Assembly: GCF_000767465.1 (NCBI RefSeq)
Contig: NZ_CP009294.1
Coordinates: 62,001 to 126,000 of the forward strand
Source: Novosphingobium pentaromativorans US6-1
Lineage (GTDB): Bacteria > Pseudomonadota > Alphaproteobacteria > Sphingomonadales > Sphingomonadaceae
Length of the DNA stretch: 64,000 bases
Reading direction: 5' to 3'
Shown: piece by piece, positions 8,954 to 17,363 of the stretch
Position numbering within the stretch: position 1 is the first letter of the stretch
Layout of the letters: each line of letters begins with the position of its first letter
Notes under the pieces: model-generated
Told to the model about the DNA's origin: nothing
The model's input: the letters and a program-made list of their open reading frames with translations, nothing else
Databases searched by the model: none
Made by a program: the position numbers and the translations under genes

Positions 8954-9107
8954 GGCCGCCTCTTACACCTCGGTCTGCGCCGGGGATGGTAGAGACAAAT
9001 GGCAAGTCGGTCAATAAATAGGATCAGATTAACATGCAAGGTTCCCAGTATGAGCGATCTCATGCGTGGTGATTGACAGAATTCTGATAAATTCTTATCA
9101 GAATATC
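8954..9107. promoter_or_regulatory. Divergent promoter region between P450 and gntR with a palindromic operator
   Basis: Bases 9081-9104 form a perfect inverted repeat: half-site ATTCTGATAA, a 4-nt spacer ATTC, then the reverse complement. A TTGACA hexamer at 9073-9078 lies 17 bp from TATCAG (9096-9101), a fair -35/-10 pair directed at the GntR gene. The palindrome overlaps this promoter, so GntR binding there would repress its own transcription. The minus-strand promoter for the P450 must also lie here. Confidence 0.7.
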
Positions 9108-9893
9108 ATGCGCTCAGATCACGCCTCCCCTCGCCATCCGTCCGCTGCCGCAAGCTTGGGCCGGGCCAAGGCCAAGCGCGCCTTGGTGCTGGCGCGCGAG
9201 ATTGTGGAGGATATCGAGAGCAACGCCCGAGGACCGGGCGACCGGCTGCTTCACGAGGATGCCATGCTGGCGCGCTACGACGTGGCGCGCGCGACGCTGC
9301 GCGAAGCACTGCGTTTTCTCGAACTGCAAGGCGTGATCCATCTCACCAAGGGTCGGGGTGGTGGACCGGTCGTCGCCCGGCCCCAGACCGCCGATTTCGC
9401 CAGCTCGATGGCGCTGATCCTGCAATTCATGGATGCGGACCTCCAGGCGCTGCTCGAATTGCGCGAAGCGATTGCCCCGACAGTAGCGGCAAGGGCCGCG
9501 CAAATGGCCACCGCCGCAGATCTTGCCGCGCTCGAGGGTTGCCTGGCGCAGCTCGAGCGCGAACGCGAAAGTCCGCAATTCGAAGAAACCAACCGGCGAT
9601 TTCACGACCTGCTGGGCTGGGCCAGCGGGAACCCGACCTTTGGCCTGCTGATTTCCGCGCTGCACCTACTGACCCGCAGCATGTCGGTGGGCCTGGGCTA
9701 TTCGGCCCAGGAGCGCGACACCCAGTTGCGGTGCCTGGGGCGTGTGCTTCATGCCGTGCGGATGCGTGACGTGGCCGGCGCGCGGCGCCAGATGGACCGG
9801 CTGATTGCTGGATCGACCCAATACCTGGCCGAACGCAGTCCCGAACTGCTCGCCCAAAAGGTCCGCTGGGGGAACGCAAACCGGGAAACCTGA
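9108..9893 (+). CDS. GntR-family (FadR/FCD type) transcriptional regulator
   Basis: A 261-aa regulator. The N-terminal winged helix-turn-helix is recognisable in LARYDVARATLREALRFLEL and GVIHLTKGRGGGPVV. The C-terminal all-helical FCD ligand-binding domain contains LLELREAIAPTVAARAA and FHDLLGWASGNP, though the usual metal-binding His residues are only partly evident. The ATG at 9108 begins right after a perfect palindrome, and no Shine-Dalgarno sequence precedes it. An earlier GTG at 9066 would place the operator inside the coding region. It lies 14 bp before the nitronate monooxygenase gene and diverges from the P450 pair. It is probably a ligand-responsive repressor of this cluster. Confidence 0.87.
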   Translation: MRSDHASPRHPSAAASLGRAKAKRALVLAREIVEDIESNARGPGDRLLHEDAMLARYDVARATLREALRFLELQGVIHLTKGRGGGPVVARPQTADFASSMALILQFMDADLQALLELREAIAPTVAARAAQMATAADLAALEGCLAQLERERESPQFEETNRRFHDLLGWASGNPTFGLLISALHLLTRSMSVGLGYSAQERDTQLRCLGRVLHAVRMRDVAGARRQMDRLIAGSTQYLAERSPELLAQKVRWGNANRET

Positions 9894-9907
9894 AAGGGAG
9901 AGAAACG

Positions 9908-11023
9908 ATGGCCCTGAACAGCCGCATCTGCCAAATGCTGAAGATCGAATACCCGATTGTCCTCGCCGGGATGGGCGGGGCCAGCGTGCCGGCGCTGGCG
10001 GCCGCGGTTTCGAATGCTGGCGGGCTTGGCGTTCTGGGTGCAGCAGCCTGCGCGCCCGAGCGTCTGCGAGACTGGATTCGCCAGACCCGAAAACTGACCG
10101 ACAAGCCCTTCGGGGTCGATACCCTGCTGCCGGCCTCGGTACGCCGGGGCAAGCCCCCGCAGAGCGGCGCAGCACCCGCCGATCCGATGGCGCTGGCGGC
10201 CGAATACCGCCAGTTTGCCGCAGATTTCATGGCCAGCGAAGGATTGGCCAGTGCCGATGGCGAGGCGGTACGGCGGGCGATCGGCGGGCGCGATGCCGAG
10301 GGCGGGCCGCCACTGTTCTCGAAAGAGTTCTTCGAAGCCCAGATGGAAGTGGTGATCGAGGAAAAGGTCCCGGTCTATGCCGCAGGCCTTGGCAACCCCG
10401 GTCCGTGGATGGACAGGCTCCACGCCAATGGAACGGTCGTCATGGCGGTGGTCGGCAAGGTCCAGCACGCGCGGCAGGTGGTCGAAAGCGGGATCGACAT
10501 GATCGTCGCCCAGGGCCACGACGGCGGCGGGCACAATTCGCCGATCGGGACAATTTCGCTGATCCCGCAGGTGGTCGATTCAGTGGGCGACCGCGTGCCA
10601 GTTCTGGGCGCGGGCGGCATTTCCGACGGGCGCGGTGTGGCCGCTGCGTTCATGCTCGGCGCCGAAGGCGCGTGGGTCGGCACGGCGTTCCTGGCCACCG
10701 AAGAGGCGGGGATCGAGGATTTCCAGAAAGAGGCAATCGTTGAGGGCGGCGATGCCGATACCGTGGTCAGCCGGTCGATCACCGGCAAGCCCGCGCGGAT
10801 GATCCGCAACAAGTGGGCCGACGCCTGGGTCGCAGCCGGCAAGGAGCCCTTGCCGATGCCGTACCAGTCGATGATCGCCGGTCCGGTCATGGCAGCCGGC
10901 ATCGAGGCCAAGCGCAAGGATATCCTGCCCGGCTTTGCCGGACAGGGCATTGGTCTGATCCATGCCGTGCGTCCCGCTGCCGCAGTCCTGGCGGATCTCG
11001 TTGGGGTGACTACACGAAAGTGA
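9908..11023 (+). CDS. Nitronate monooxygenase (2-nitropropane dioxygenase-like), C-terminus replaced by transposon end
   Basis: A 371-aa FMN-dependent TIM-barrel enzyme. It shows IVLAGMGGASVPALAAAVSN at the N-terminus, the GHDGGGHN phosphate/active-site segment with the family His, and VLGAGGISDGRGVAAAFMLG. It oxidizes nitronates, or acts on other carbon acids in pathway contexts. The coding sequence runs into the Tn3 terminal repeat at base 11003, so the last residues GVTTRK are encoded by the transposon. How many native residues were lost is unclear, but the core fold is complete and activity is plausible. GGGAGAGAAACG precedes the start. Confidence 0.88.
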   Translation: MALNSRICQMLKIEYPIVLAGMGGASVPALAAAVSNAGGLGVLGAAACAPERLRDWIRQTRKLTDKPFGVDTLLPASVRRGKPPQSGAAPADPMALAAEYRQFAADFMASEGLASADGEAVRRAIGGRDAEGGPPLFSKEFFEAQMEVVIEEKVPVYAAGLGNPGPWMDRLHANGTVVMAVVGKVQHARQVVESGIDMIVAQGHDGGGHNSPIGTISLIPQVVDSVGDRVPVLGAGGISDGRGVAAAFMLGAEGAWVGTAFLATEEAGIEDFQKEAIVEGGDADTVVSRSITGKPARMIRNKWADAWVAAGKEPLPMPYQSMIAGPVMAAGIEAKRKDILPGFAGQGIGLIHAVRPAAAVLADLVGVTTRK

Positions 11024-11058
11024 CGTAACTGCACGCTAAGGGCGAACGGATAGCGAAC
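11003..11058 (+). repeat. Left terminal inverted repeat of the Tn3-family transposon
   Basis: It begins GGGGTGACTACACGAAAG and ends at AGCGAAC. It is identical to the inverted right end over 54 of 56 positions, and supplies the last six codons and the stop of the upstream nitronate monooxygenase frame. Confidence 0.93.
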
Positions 11059-11080
11059 ACATGTGGCGGGCAGATTTCCG

Positions 11081-11509
11081 CTACGAACACGGTCCGCTTA
11101 TTTTCGGACGATATGCCCACAGGTTGGCTGTCATGAGGGTGTAGCCACCTTCCCCATCGGGACGAAGAACAGCCAGAAAGTCCCGATCATCGCGTATCTG
11201 CGCATGAGCGATTGCTGATGCGGGAACTATATGCCTGTTTTCCTTACCTTGGATCACTCGTTTGATCCGTACTTGAAGGTTATACTGGCTCCGCCAATTT
11301 GGCAGACCATCGGAGCCGGGACTGGCCTTTGAGCTAATCGTCACTATGCGTCCGACAACGGCAAGGTCTCCACATGCATATTCTAGCGCATCTGCGGCCT
11401 CGCCATCTTGGACCGTGGCGCATCCGCTGAGGGCACAGAGTAGCGGCAATAGCAGTTTGCGGAGCAACGCTCGATGTTCCGACAGCATGCAGGTAATTCC
11501 CAAGTTCAT
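11081..11509 (-). CDS. Putative lipoprotein carried as transposon passenger
   Basis: A 142-aa predicted lipoprotein. A basic n-region and hydrophobic stretch (RKLLLPLLCALSGC) end in a lipobox LSGC, with Cys near residue 30. The rest is soluble (RIKRVIQGKENRHIVPASA) and I do not recognise a domain. The ATG overlaps the tnpR stop by 4 bp (ATGA), so it is translationally coupled to the resolvase; an internal ATG seven codons later is an alternative start. Passenger genes between tnpR and the terminal repeat are uncommon. The function is unknown. Confidence 0.72.
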   Translation of the reverse strand: MNLGITCMLSEHRALLRKLLLPLLCALSGCATVQDGEAADALEYACGDLAVVGRIVTISSKASPGSDGLPNWRSQYNLQVRIKRVIQGKENRHIVPASAIAHAQIRDDRDFLAVLRPDGEGGYTLMTANLWAYRPKISGPCS

Positions 11510-12063
11510 GGCGTTTTTTGTTCCAGTGCCTTGTAGAGAGCTGTCTTCCCGATCTTGAGGCGCGCGGCGGCTTCGCGAACAGTTAGGCCCGCTGCGATAT
11601 GCGCCCGCGCCTTGCGTAGCTTGTCGGGGGTGACGACAGGGCGGCGACCACCCTTGTTACCCCGATCGCGCGCGGCCTTGAGGCCAGCATGGGTGCGTTC
11701 CCGGATTAGATCTCGCTCGAATTGGGCAAGCGAGCCAAAGATGTTGAACACCAGCATCCCGCCCGAAGTGGTAGTGTCGATGTTTTCGGTGAGCGAGCGG
11801 AATCCGATGCCGCGCGCCGCAAGCTCGCCGACTTTCTCGATCAGATGGCTCATTGAGCGCCCAAGACGATCGAGTTTCCAGACCACCAGCGTGTCGCCGG
11901 TACGCAGATAGGCGAGCGCCTCGGCCAGGCCAGGCCGATCGGTCTTGGCGCCGGACGCATGGTCGTCGAAGATGCGCTCGCATCCGGCCACATTCAGCGC
12001 GTCATGCTGAAGCGCCAGCTTCTGATCGCCGGTCGATACCCGCGCATAGCCGATCAGTGCCAC
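11506..12063 (-). CDS. tnpR: Serine resolvase of the Tn3-family transposon
   Basis: Site-specific serine recombinase that resolves transposition cointegrates. The catalytic domain starts ALIGYARVSTGDQ with the nucleophilic Ser, followed by VVWKLDRLGRS and FGSLAQFERDLIRERT. The C-terminal helix-turn-helix is TVREAAARLKIGKTALYKAL. The GTG at 12063 gives 185 aa, the usual TnpR length, with TTGGGA upstream. Longer in-frame starts at 12102 and 12150 would run through the res-like repeats. Confidence 0.92.
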   Translation of the reverse strand: MALIGYARVSTGDQKLALQHDALNVAGCERIFDDHASGAKTDRPGLAEALAYLRTGDTLVVWKLDRLGRSMSHLIEKVGELAARGIGFRSLTENIDTTTSGGMLVFNIFGSLAQFERDLIRERTHAGLKAARDRGNKGGRRPVVTPDKLRKARAHIAAGLTVREAAARLKIGKTALYKALEQKTP

Positions 12064-12202
12064 GACCGGTCCCAATCTGTCCGTTTTCCCATCAATTTGC
12101 ATTCTTGTCCGAATCGCCATCGCGGGTCCAGAGTTGACGGACATATTCATGCTGACCGCCAGAGGACCGTCTGACGGACTCGCAAAGCGAAGGAGATGAT
12201 GC
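12064..12202. promoter_or_regulatory. Candidate res site and divergent promoters between tnpR and tnpA
   Basis: The 139-bp divergent spacer contains several resolvase-like half-sites: TGTCCG at 12078 and 12106, its complement CGGACA at 12138, and CCGTCTGACGG around 12168. Its position and length match the res sites of Tn3-family elements. Subsite boundaries were not resolved. Confidence 0.6.
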
Positions 12203-15160
12203 GTGGCGAGACGGCGACTGGTGAGCCCGGAAATCTGGGCGGGGCATTATAGCGCGCCGCTCGATGAGCGCGAGATTGCGCGGCACTATACGCTGACCAG
12301 CGACGACGTGGAAATTGTCGGCCGCCGTCGCGGCGATGCCACCCGGCTCGGTTTCGCGATGCTCCTGCTCACTATGAGATGGCCTGGCCGTGCGCTGGAA
12401 GCGGGCGAAGTCCCGCCCGCTCCTGTGCTCGCCTATGTAGCGCAGCAACTCGACATCGCGCCTGAAGCCTTTGCGGCCTATGCTCATCGGGACCAGACCC
12501 GTCGCGAGCATCTCGTTGAAATCCGACGATCGCACGGGTTCAGGATCTTCGACCGCGACGCCTTCCGTGAAGTTGTCGCCTTCTCGATCCCGATCGCGCA
12601 GACCATCATCCATCCCGGCCAGATGGCAGGGGTCATCGTCGATGAACTCCGCCGTCGGCAGATCCTCCTGCCTTCTTCGTCGATTCTCGAAGCGGTACTG
12701 CGACGGGCTCGCCAGCAAGCTGAACAGCTTACCTATGAAGTGCTCACAAATGGCCTGCTGCCCGACACACTACAGGGCCTGGACGATTTGCTGGCGCGAC
12801 GGTCGGGGCAGGCCACCACATGGCTATCCTGGCTACGCAATGCGCCACAGTCGCCGGCAGCGCGCACCATCCTGCGCCTGATCGAACGGCTCGCCTATGT
12901 CCGCGCGCTGGGCCTCGATCGCGCCCGTGCCGACATGATCCCGGCTTTGACTTTTGACAGGCTGGCGGACGAAGGCAGCCGCATCACGCCCCAGCACCTT
13001 GGCGAACTCAATGCCCTACGGAGACATGCAACACTGGCGGCAACCGGCATCCGCCTTGAGGAAAGCCTGACCGACGCGGCCCTGACGATGTTCGACAAGC
13101 TGTTGGGGAGCATGGCGCGCCGCGCCGAGAACCGGACTCGCGACAAAGCCCTAAAGACGGTGCGCGAGCTGCAAGGCCATCTCCGGACGCTCACGGGATC
13201 TTGCCGGCTCCTCATCGACGCGCGCACCAAGGGCGTGGATTTTCTGGCGCAGATCGAGGCGCTGGACTGGCAGCGCTTCGCCGTGGCCGTCGAGCAGGCC
13301 GAAGTGCTCGGGCGACCGGAAACCGTCGATCGCACGGCCGAATTGATCGAGCGGCATCGCACTGTGAAGCTCTTTGCCGGTGCCTTTCTCAACACCTTTG
13401 AATTTCGCGGCGCCGGTGCGGTGCAGGGGCTCCTGTCAGCGCTGGCCATCATCGCGGAGCTCTACCAGACCGGCAAAAGGCGCTTGCCTGATCGCGTGCC
13501 GCTGCGCTTTGTGCCGTCCGCATGGCGGCCGTTCGTCCTGCGCGATGGCATCGTCGATCGTGCCGCCTATGAACTATGCGCCCTGTCGCAGCTACGTGAA
13601 CGGCTGCGAGCGGGAGACATTTGGGTCGCGGGAAGCCGGCAGTTTCGCGATTTCGACAGCTATCTCATCCCGCCGGCGACCTTTGCGGCGCTTCACGAGA
13701 AGGGGCCTTTGCCGCTAGCCATCGAAACGGATTTCGAGCGCCATATCGAGGAAAGGCGCACCAGGCTCGACACGGCGATCGAACAGGTGACGATCCTCGC
13801 GCGTCAGGGCGAGCTGCCCCAGGTGAGGCTTGACGAAAACGGCCTCATCATCTCGCCGCTGAAGGCGGCAACGCCGCCCGCCACCGAGATTGCCCGTCGC
13901 GCCGCCTATGATCGACTGCCGCGCGTGAAGATCACCGATCTTCTGCTTGAGGTCGATGCCTGGACCGGGTTCAGCGAATGCTTCATCCACCGGCGTTCGG
14001 GTAGGGAAGCCGACGATCGCAATGCCCTGCTTACCGTCATCCTCGCCGACGGCATCAATCTCGGCCTCACGCGGATGGCGGAAACCTGCCGGGGCGCAAG
14101 TCTGCGTCAGCTCGCCCATCTTCACGACTGGCATATTAGCGAGGCCGCTTATGGCGAAGCGCTGGGAAGGCTGATCGACGCCCATCGCGCCATGCCACTC
14201 GCCGCGCTGTGGGGAGACGGCACCACTTCGTCGAGCGACGGACAGCAATTTCACGCTGGCGGTCGTGGGGCCGCGATCGGCGACATCAACGCACGCAGCG
14301 GCAACGAACCGGGCGTCGCCTTCTACACCCATGTCTCGGATCGATATGATCCCTTCGCGAGCAGGGTGATCGCGGCGACTGCCGGCGAAGCGCCTTATGT
14401 GCTGGATGGCTTGCTGTATCATCAGACCGGCCTGACGATTGAGGAGCACTACACCGATACAGGCGGGGCATCGGACCATGTGTTCGGCCTCATGCCTTTC
14501 TTCGGCTACCGCTTCGCGCCGCGCCTCCGCGATATCAGGGAGCGTCGCTTGCACCTCCTGCCTGGCCAGGAATCTGGCCAGCTGCTCACTGGCATGACGG
14601 CCGAGCCGATCGCATTGGGTCATGTCGCCGCGCATTGGGACGAACTGCTGCGGTTCGCCACATCGATCCGCACCGGCACCGTCACCGCTTCGGCGATGCT
14701 CCGCCGGCTGTCCGCCTATCCCCGACAAAATGGACTGGCCCTCGCGTTGCGCGAGCTTGGCCGCCTCGAACGCTCGATCTTCATGCTCGACTGGCTGCGC
14801 GACATTGACCTGCGCCGGCGCACCCAGGCGGGCCTCAATAAGGGTGAAGCCCGCAATGCGCTCGCCCGCGCGCTCTTCTTCAACCAACTCGGCGAGCTGC
14901 GTGATCGGCGCTTCGAGAACCAGACTTATCGGGCATCGGGCCTCAATCTGCTCGTCGCCGCCATCATCCTGTGGAACACCCGCTATCTCGAAATGGCGTT
15001 GGCTGACATCGGTACGCCCGACGAGATCGCACGCCACATCGCACCGTTGGGCTGGGAGCACATCTCGCTGACAGGGGACTATAGCTGGAATGTCGAAGAT
15101 CGCCCAGATCCGGATGCCTTGCGGCCGCTGCGCGCCGTCAGCTCCTTGCTCGCCGCGTGA
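12203..15160 (+). CDS. tnpA: Tn3-family transposase
   Basis: A 985-aa DDE transposase, the normal size for the family. It begins with a DUF4158-type N-terminal region and ends with the DDE_Tnp_Tn3 catalytic domain. WGDGTTSSSDGQQF carries the first catalytic Asp; DHVFGLMPFFGYRFAPRLRDI and the late NQLGELRDRRFENQTYRASG segment are highly characteristic. GTG start with AGGAGATGATGC upstream. The stop lies just inside the right terminal repeat boundary. The frame is intact, so the element may still be mobile. Confidence 0.95.
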   Translation: MARRRLVSPEIWAGHYSAPLDEREIARHYTLTSDDVEIVGRRRGDATRLGFAMLLLTMRWPGRALEAGEVPPAPVLAYVAQQLDIAPEAFAAYAHRDQTRREHLVEIRRSHGFRIFDRDAFREVVAFSIPIAQTIIHPGQMAGVIVDELRRRQILLPSSSILEAVLRRARQQAEQLTYEVLTNGLLPDTLQGLDDLLARRSGQATTWLSWLRNAPQSPAARTILRLIERLAYVRALGLDRARADMIPALTFDRLADEGSRITPQHLGELNALRRHATLAATGIRLEESLTDAALTMFDKLLGSMARRAENRTRDKALKTVRELQGHLRTLTGSCRLLIDARTKGVDFLAQIEALDWQRFAVAVEQAEVLGRPETVDRTAELIERHRTVKLFAGAFLNTFEFRGAGAVQGLLSALAIIAELYQTGKRRLPDRVPLRFVPSAWRPFVLRDGIVDRAAYELCALSQLRERLRAGDIWVAGSRQFRDFDSYLIPPATFAALHEKGPLPLAIETDFERHIEERRTRLDTAIEQVTILARQGELPQVRLDENGLIISPLKAATPPATEIARRAAYDRLPRVKITDLLLEVDAWTGFSECFIHRRSGREADDRNALLTVILADGINLGLTRMAETCRGASLRQLAHLHDWHISEAAYGEALGRLIDAHRAMPLAALWGDGTTSSSDGQQFHAGGRGAAIGDINARSGNEPGVAFYTHVSDRYDPFASRVIAATAGEAPYVLDGLLYHQTGLTIEEHYTDTGGASDHVFGLMPFFGYRFAPRLRDIRERRLHLLPGQESGQLLTGMTAEPIALGHVAAHWDELLRFATSIRTGTVTASAMLRRLSAYPRQNGLALALRELGRLERSIFMLDWLRDIDLRRRTQAGLNKGEARNALARALFFNQLGELRDRRFENQTYRASGLNLLVAAIILWNTRYLEMALADIGTPDEIARHIAPLGWEHISLTGDYSWNVEDRPDPDALRPLRAVSSLLAA

Positions 15161-15161
15161 C

Positions 15162-15217
15162 GTTCGCTATCCGTTCGCCCTTACCGTGCAGTTGCGTCAC
15201 TTTCGTGTAGTCACCCC
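15162..15217 (-). repeat. Right terminal inverted repeat of the Tn3-family transposon
   Basis: Read on the minus strand it begins GGGGTGACTACACGAAAG and matches the left end at 54 of 56 positions. Its outer bases supply the stop codon of the truncated istB frame. Confidence 0.93.
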
Positions 15218-15738
15218 ATGATGAGGAGCTTGTATCCGGCCATCTGCTTGTGAAGTCGCAGCAGGCGGCGTTCGTCGCGTGCTTCCATCATCTGGCTGAC
15301 CAGCGCGGATGCGGTGACGAACCCGACGGTCAGGCCCTTCTGGCAGGCCGCGAGGCCCAGGCCGATTGCGACATGGGTCTTGCCGGTTCCCGACGGTCCC
15401 AGGGCAATGACGTTCTCGCGCCGGTTGATCCATTCGCAGCGCGCCAGTTCCAGCACCTGCATTTTGTTGAGCTTGGGGATGGCGGTAAAATCGAAGCTGT
15501 CGAGGCTCTTGGCCGCCGGGAACCGTGCGGCTTTGATCCGGCGCTCGACCATCCGGCGTTCCCGGTCGATCAGCTCCAGTTCAACAAGCCGGGCAAGGTA
15601 GCGGACATGATCCACGCCTTCTGCTGCGCATTGCCGGGCCAGCTTGTCATGCTCGCGCAGGAACGTCGGCAGCTTGAGCGTCTTGAGGTGGCTGGCCAGT
15701 AACAGCTCGGGCAGCAGTTCGGGAGCCTGGCTGCTCAT
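15211..15738 (-). pseudogene. istB: IstB ATPase of an IS21-family element, truncated by the Tn3 end
   Basis: Transposition helper AAA+ ATPase. The 175 residues present include the N-terminal helical region, ERRIKAARFPAAKSLDSFDF and the Walker A motif ALGPSGTGKTHVAIGLG. The frame stops at YKLLIMG, exactly where the Walker B motif (normally LLI-x-DD) should follow, because the Tn3 terminal repeat begins there. About 70-80 residues, including the catalytic Asp pair, are lost, so the protein should be inactive. It overlaps istA by 4 bp, as is normal for IS21. Confidence 0.93.
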
Positions 15739-17312
15739 GCCGCATCCTTCGCATTGTCCGACAGCAGCCGCATGTACGAGCGCGCCGATGTCGCCTCCAC
15801 CCTGGCCCTTGGCAGGTAGGGATAGATCGCCATGTCCAGTCTGGGCACCCGGCGCTCCACCCGGCACAGCAGCAGATGCTTCACTGCATCGAAGCCGATC
15901 GCGCCCATGTCGAGGGCCTGCTTCACCGCGCCATGCAGATCGGCCAGAGCGAAGCTCTCCAGCAGGCGCAGCACCTGCACATACTCGCGCCGGCCATGCT
16001 TGCCCATCCGTGCTTCCATGAGACGGCGCAGCGATGCAAACGCCTCGGGCAGGTTCCAGGCCTGCAAGGGCGCGGCCTGATCGAGGGCATTGATCTTCTG
16101 TTCGATCAGGGGAAGGTAATGGACCGGATCGAAGATCACATCCTCGCGCTCGTAGCTGCGGGGATGGCGGGCAATGACCTCGCCCCGGCAGCCGATCACC
16201 ACCTCGCCGACATAGCCCCGGATCCACACCTCCTGGTGGCCGAAGCGTACCGGCACCGAGTAATCGTTGGTCCGGTAGCGCACCAGCGCCTGCGACGAGA
16301 CCTGGCCGCTGGTCTGGTCACAGGCCTCGAAGGGGGAAGCCGGCAGTTCCTGCATCGCCGCCAGATCGCGCTGCAGCCTCTCGCCGATCGTCTCGCTCTC
16401 GCCCCGCAGCCGGTCGTTCTGCCGTTTGCGGCATTGCTCCTCGAGCCACAGGTTGAACGCCTCCCATGTCGCGAACCGGGGGATCGGGACCATGAAGTTG
16501 CGGCGGGCATAGCCGACAAGGCCTTCAACGCCGCCCTTGTCGTTACCCTTGCCGGGGCGGCCATACCGGTCCCGGATCAGGTAGTGCGACAGGAAGGCGC
16601 TGAACAGCCTCGCGCGCAGCCGCGTCCCGTCGGGCAGGATCTTCGAGACCAGGCAGCGGTCGTTATCGTAGACGATCGACAGCGGCACCGCGCCGAAGAA
16701 CGCAAAGGCGTGAACATGGCCGTCCATCCAGGCCTCGGCAACGGCAGCCGGATAGGCGCGTACGTAGCAGGCGTCGCTGTGCGGCAGATCGAGCACGAAG
16801 AAGTGCGCCTTCTGCTCCACCCCGCCGATCTCTACCAGAGCTTCTCCAAAATCTGCCTGCCCATGGCCGGGTGCGTGCGCCAGCGGCACGAACATCTCAC
16901 GCCTGCGCTGATCCCGCTCCCGGATGTAATCCTTGATGATCGTGTAGCCTCCGGTGAAGCCATGCTCTTCGCGAAGGCGGTCGAACACACGCTTCGCCGT
17001 ATGGCGCTGCTTGCGCGGAACCTGACGGTCCCCATCCAGCCACGCATCGATGACCGGAATGAACGGTCCTAGCTTGGGCCGCCGAACCGCCGCCGTGCGA
17101 CGGTAGCCGGGTGGCTCGGAATACGACAGCATCTTGCAGACCGTGTCGCGCGATAAGTTGAAACGCTTCGCTGCCTCGCGCTGGCTCATCCCTTCAGCGC
17201 AAGCCAGGCGAACCCTCAGATAAAGTTCCACGGTGTAAATCCCTCATCCCTCCTCGCCCAATCTGCGAAAAGGGAAAAAGTGGACGACTTTTACGCCGCC
17301 CGCAGCAACACA
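15218..17312 (-). mobile_element. IS21-family insertion sequence, right part deleted
   Basis: Contains complete istA and truncated istB in the usual order. The intact outer end lies near 17310, where the minus strand reads TGTTGCTGCGGGCGGCG, consistent with IS21 ends starting TG. The other end is missing: the Tn3 terminal repeat abuts istB at 15217. The exact outer boundary is uncertain by a few bases. Confidence 0.85.
15735..17231 (-). CDS. istA: IS21-family transposase IstA
   Basis: A 498-aa DDE transposase. The N-terminal helix-turn-helix is MSQREAAKRFNLSRDTVCKM. The rve-type integrase core includes PGHGQADFGEALVEIGG (first Asp), SIVYDNDRC (second Asp) and GNDKGGVEGLVGYARRNF (Glu). The C-terminal Mu-like beta region has LVRYRTNDYSVPV. 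All catalytic residues are present, but the partner IstB is truncated, so the copy should not transpose on its own. Confidence 0.95.
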   Translation of the reverse strand: MELYLRVRLACAEGMSQREAAKRFNLSRDTVCKMLSYSEPPGYRRTAAVRRPKLGPFIPVIDAWLDGDRQVPRKQRHTAKRVFDRLREEHGFTGGYTIIKDYIRERDQRRREMFVPLAHAPGHGQADFGEALVEIGGVEQKAHFFVLDLPHSDACYVRAYPAAVAEAWMDGHVHAFAFFGAVPLSIVYDNDRCLVSKILPDGTRLRARLFSAFLSHYLIRDRYGRPGKGNDKGGVEGLVGYARRNFMVPIPRFATWEAFNLWLEEQCRKRQNDRLRGESETIGERLQRDLAAMQELPASPFEACDQTSGQVSSQALVRYRTNDYSVPVRFGHQEVWIRGYVGEVVIGCRGEVIARHPRSYEREDVIFDPVHYLPLIEQKINALDQAAPLQAWNLPEAFASLRRLMEARMGKHGRREYVQVLRLLESFALADLHGAVKQALDMGAIGFDAVKHLLLCRVERRVPRLDMAIYPYLPRARVEATSARSYMRLLSDNAKDAA

Positions 17313-17363
17313 ACGCCGCCGCTACCGTGGTCTAATTTTGCACCGCCGTTCTCAATTGAGCGC

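Larger units (their letters stand above)
11003..15217. mobile_element. Tn3-family transposon with resolvase, transposase and a lipoprotein passenger
   Basis: Both ends carry a 56-bp terminal inverted repeat that begins GGGGTGACTACACGAAAG. The left copy is 11003-11058 and the right copy 15162-15217 (inverted); they differ at only two positions. Inside are a lipoprotein gene and tnpR on the minus strand, a res-like region, and tnpA on the plus strand. The 5-bp flanks (TCGTT before, ATGAT after) do not match, so no target duplication marks this as a simple insertion. The left end sits in the nitronate monooxygenase gene and the right end in istB. Confidence 0.95.

Noticed and set aside
8108..8992. 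Long open frame antisense to the P450 gene (about 290 codons)
   Set aside because: It is the complement of a clear P450 with all motifs; high GC content keeps antisense frames open. The product has no recognisable domain.
13715..15061. Long open frame antisense to tnpA (about 450 codons)
   Set aside because: Mirrors the transposase catalytic domain; no ribosome site or protein-like hydrophobic pattern.
15739..16227. In-frame upstream extension of the istB frame
   Set aside because: This part overlaps istA in another frame and is Arg/Gly/Pro-rich; the normal IstB start is MSSQAPELL at 15738.
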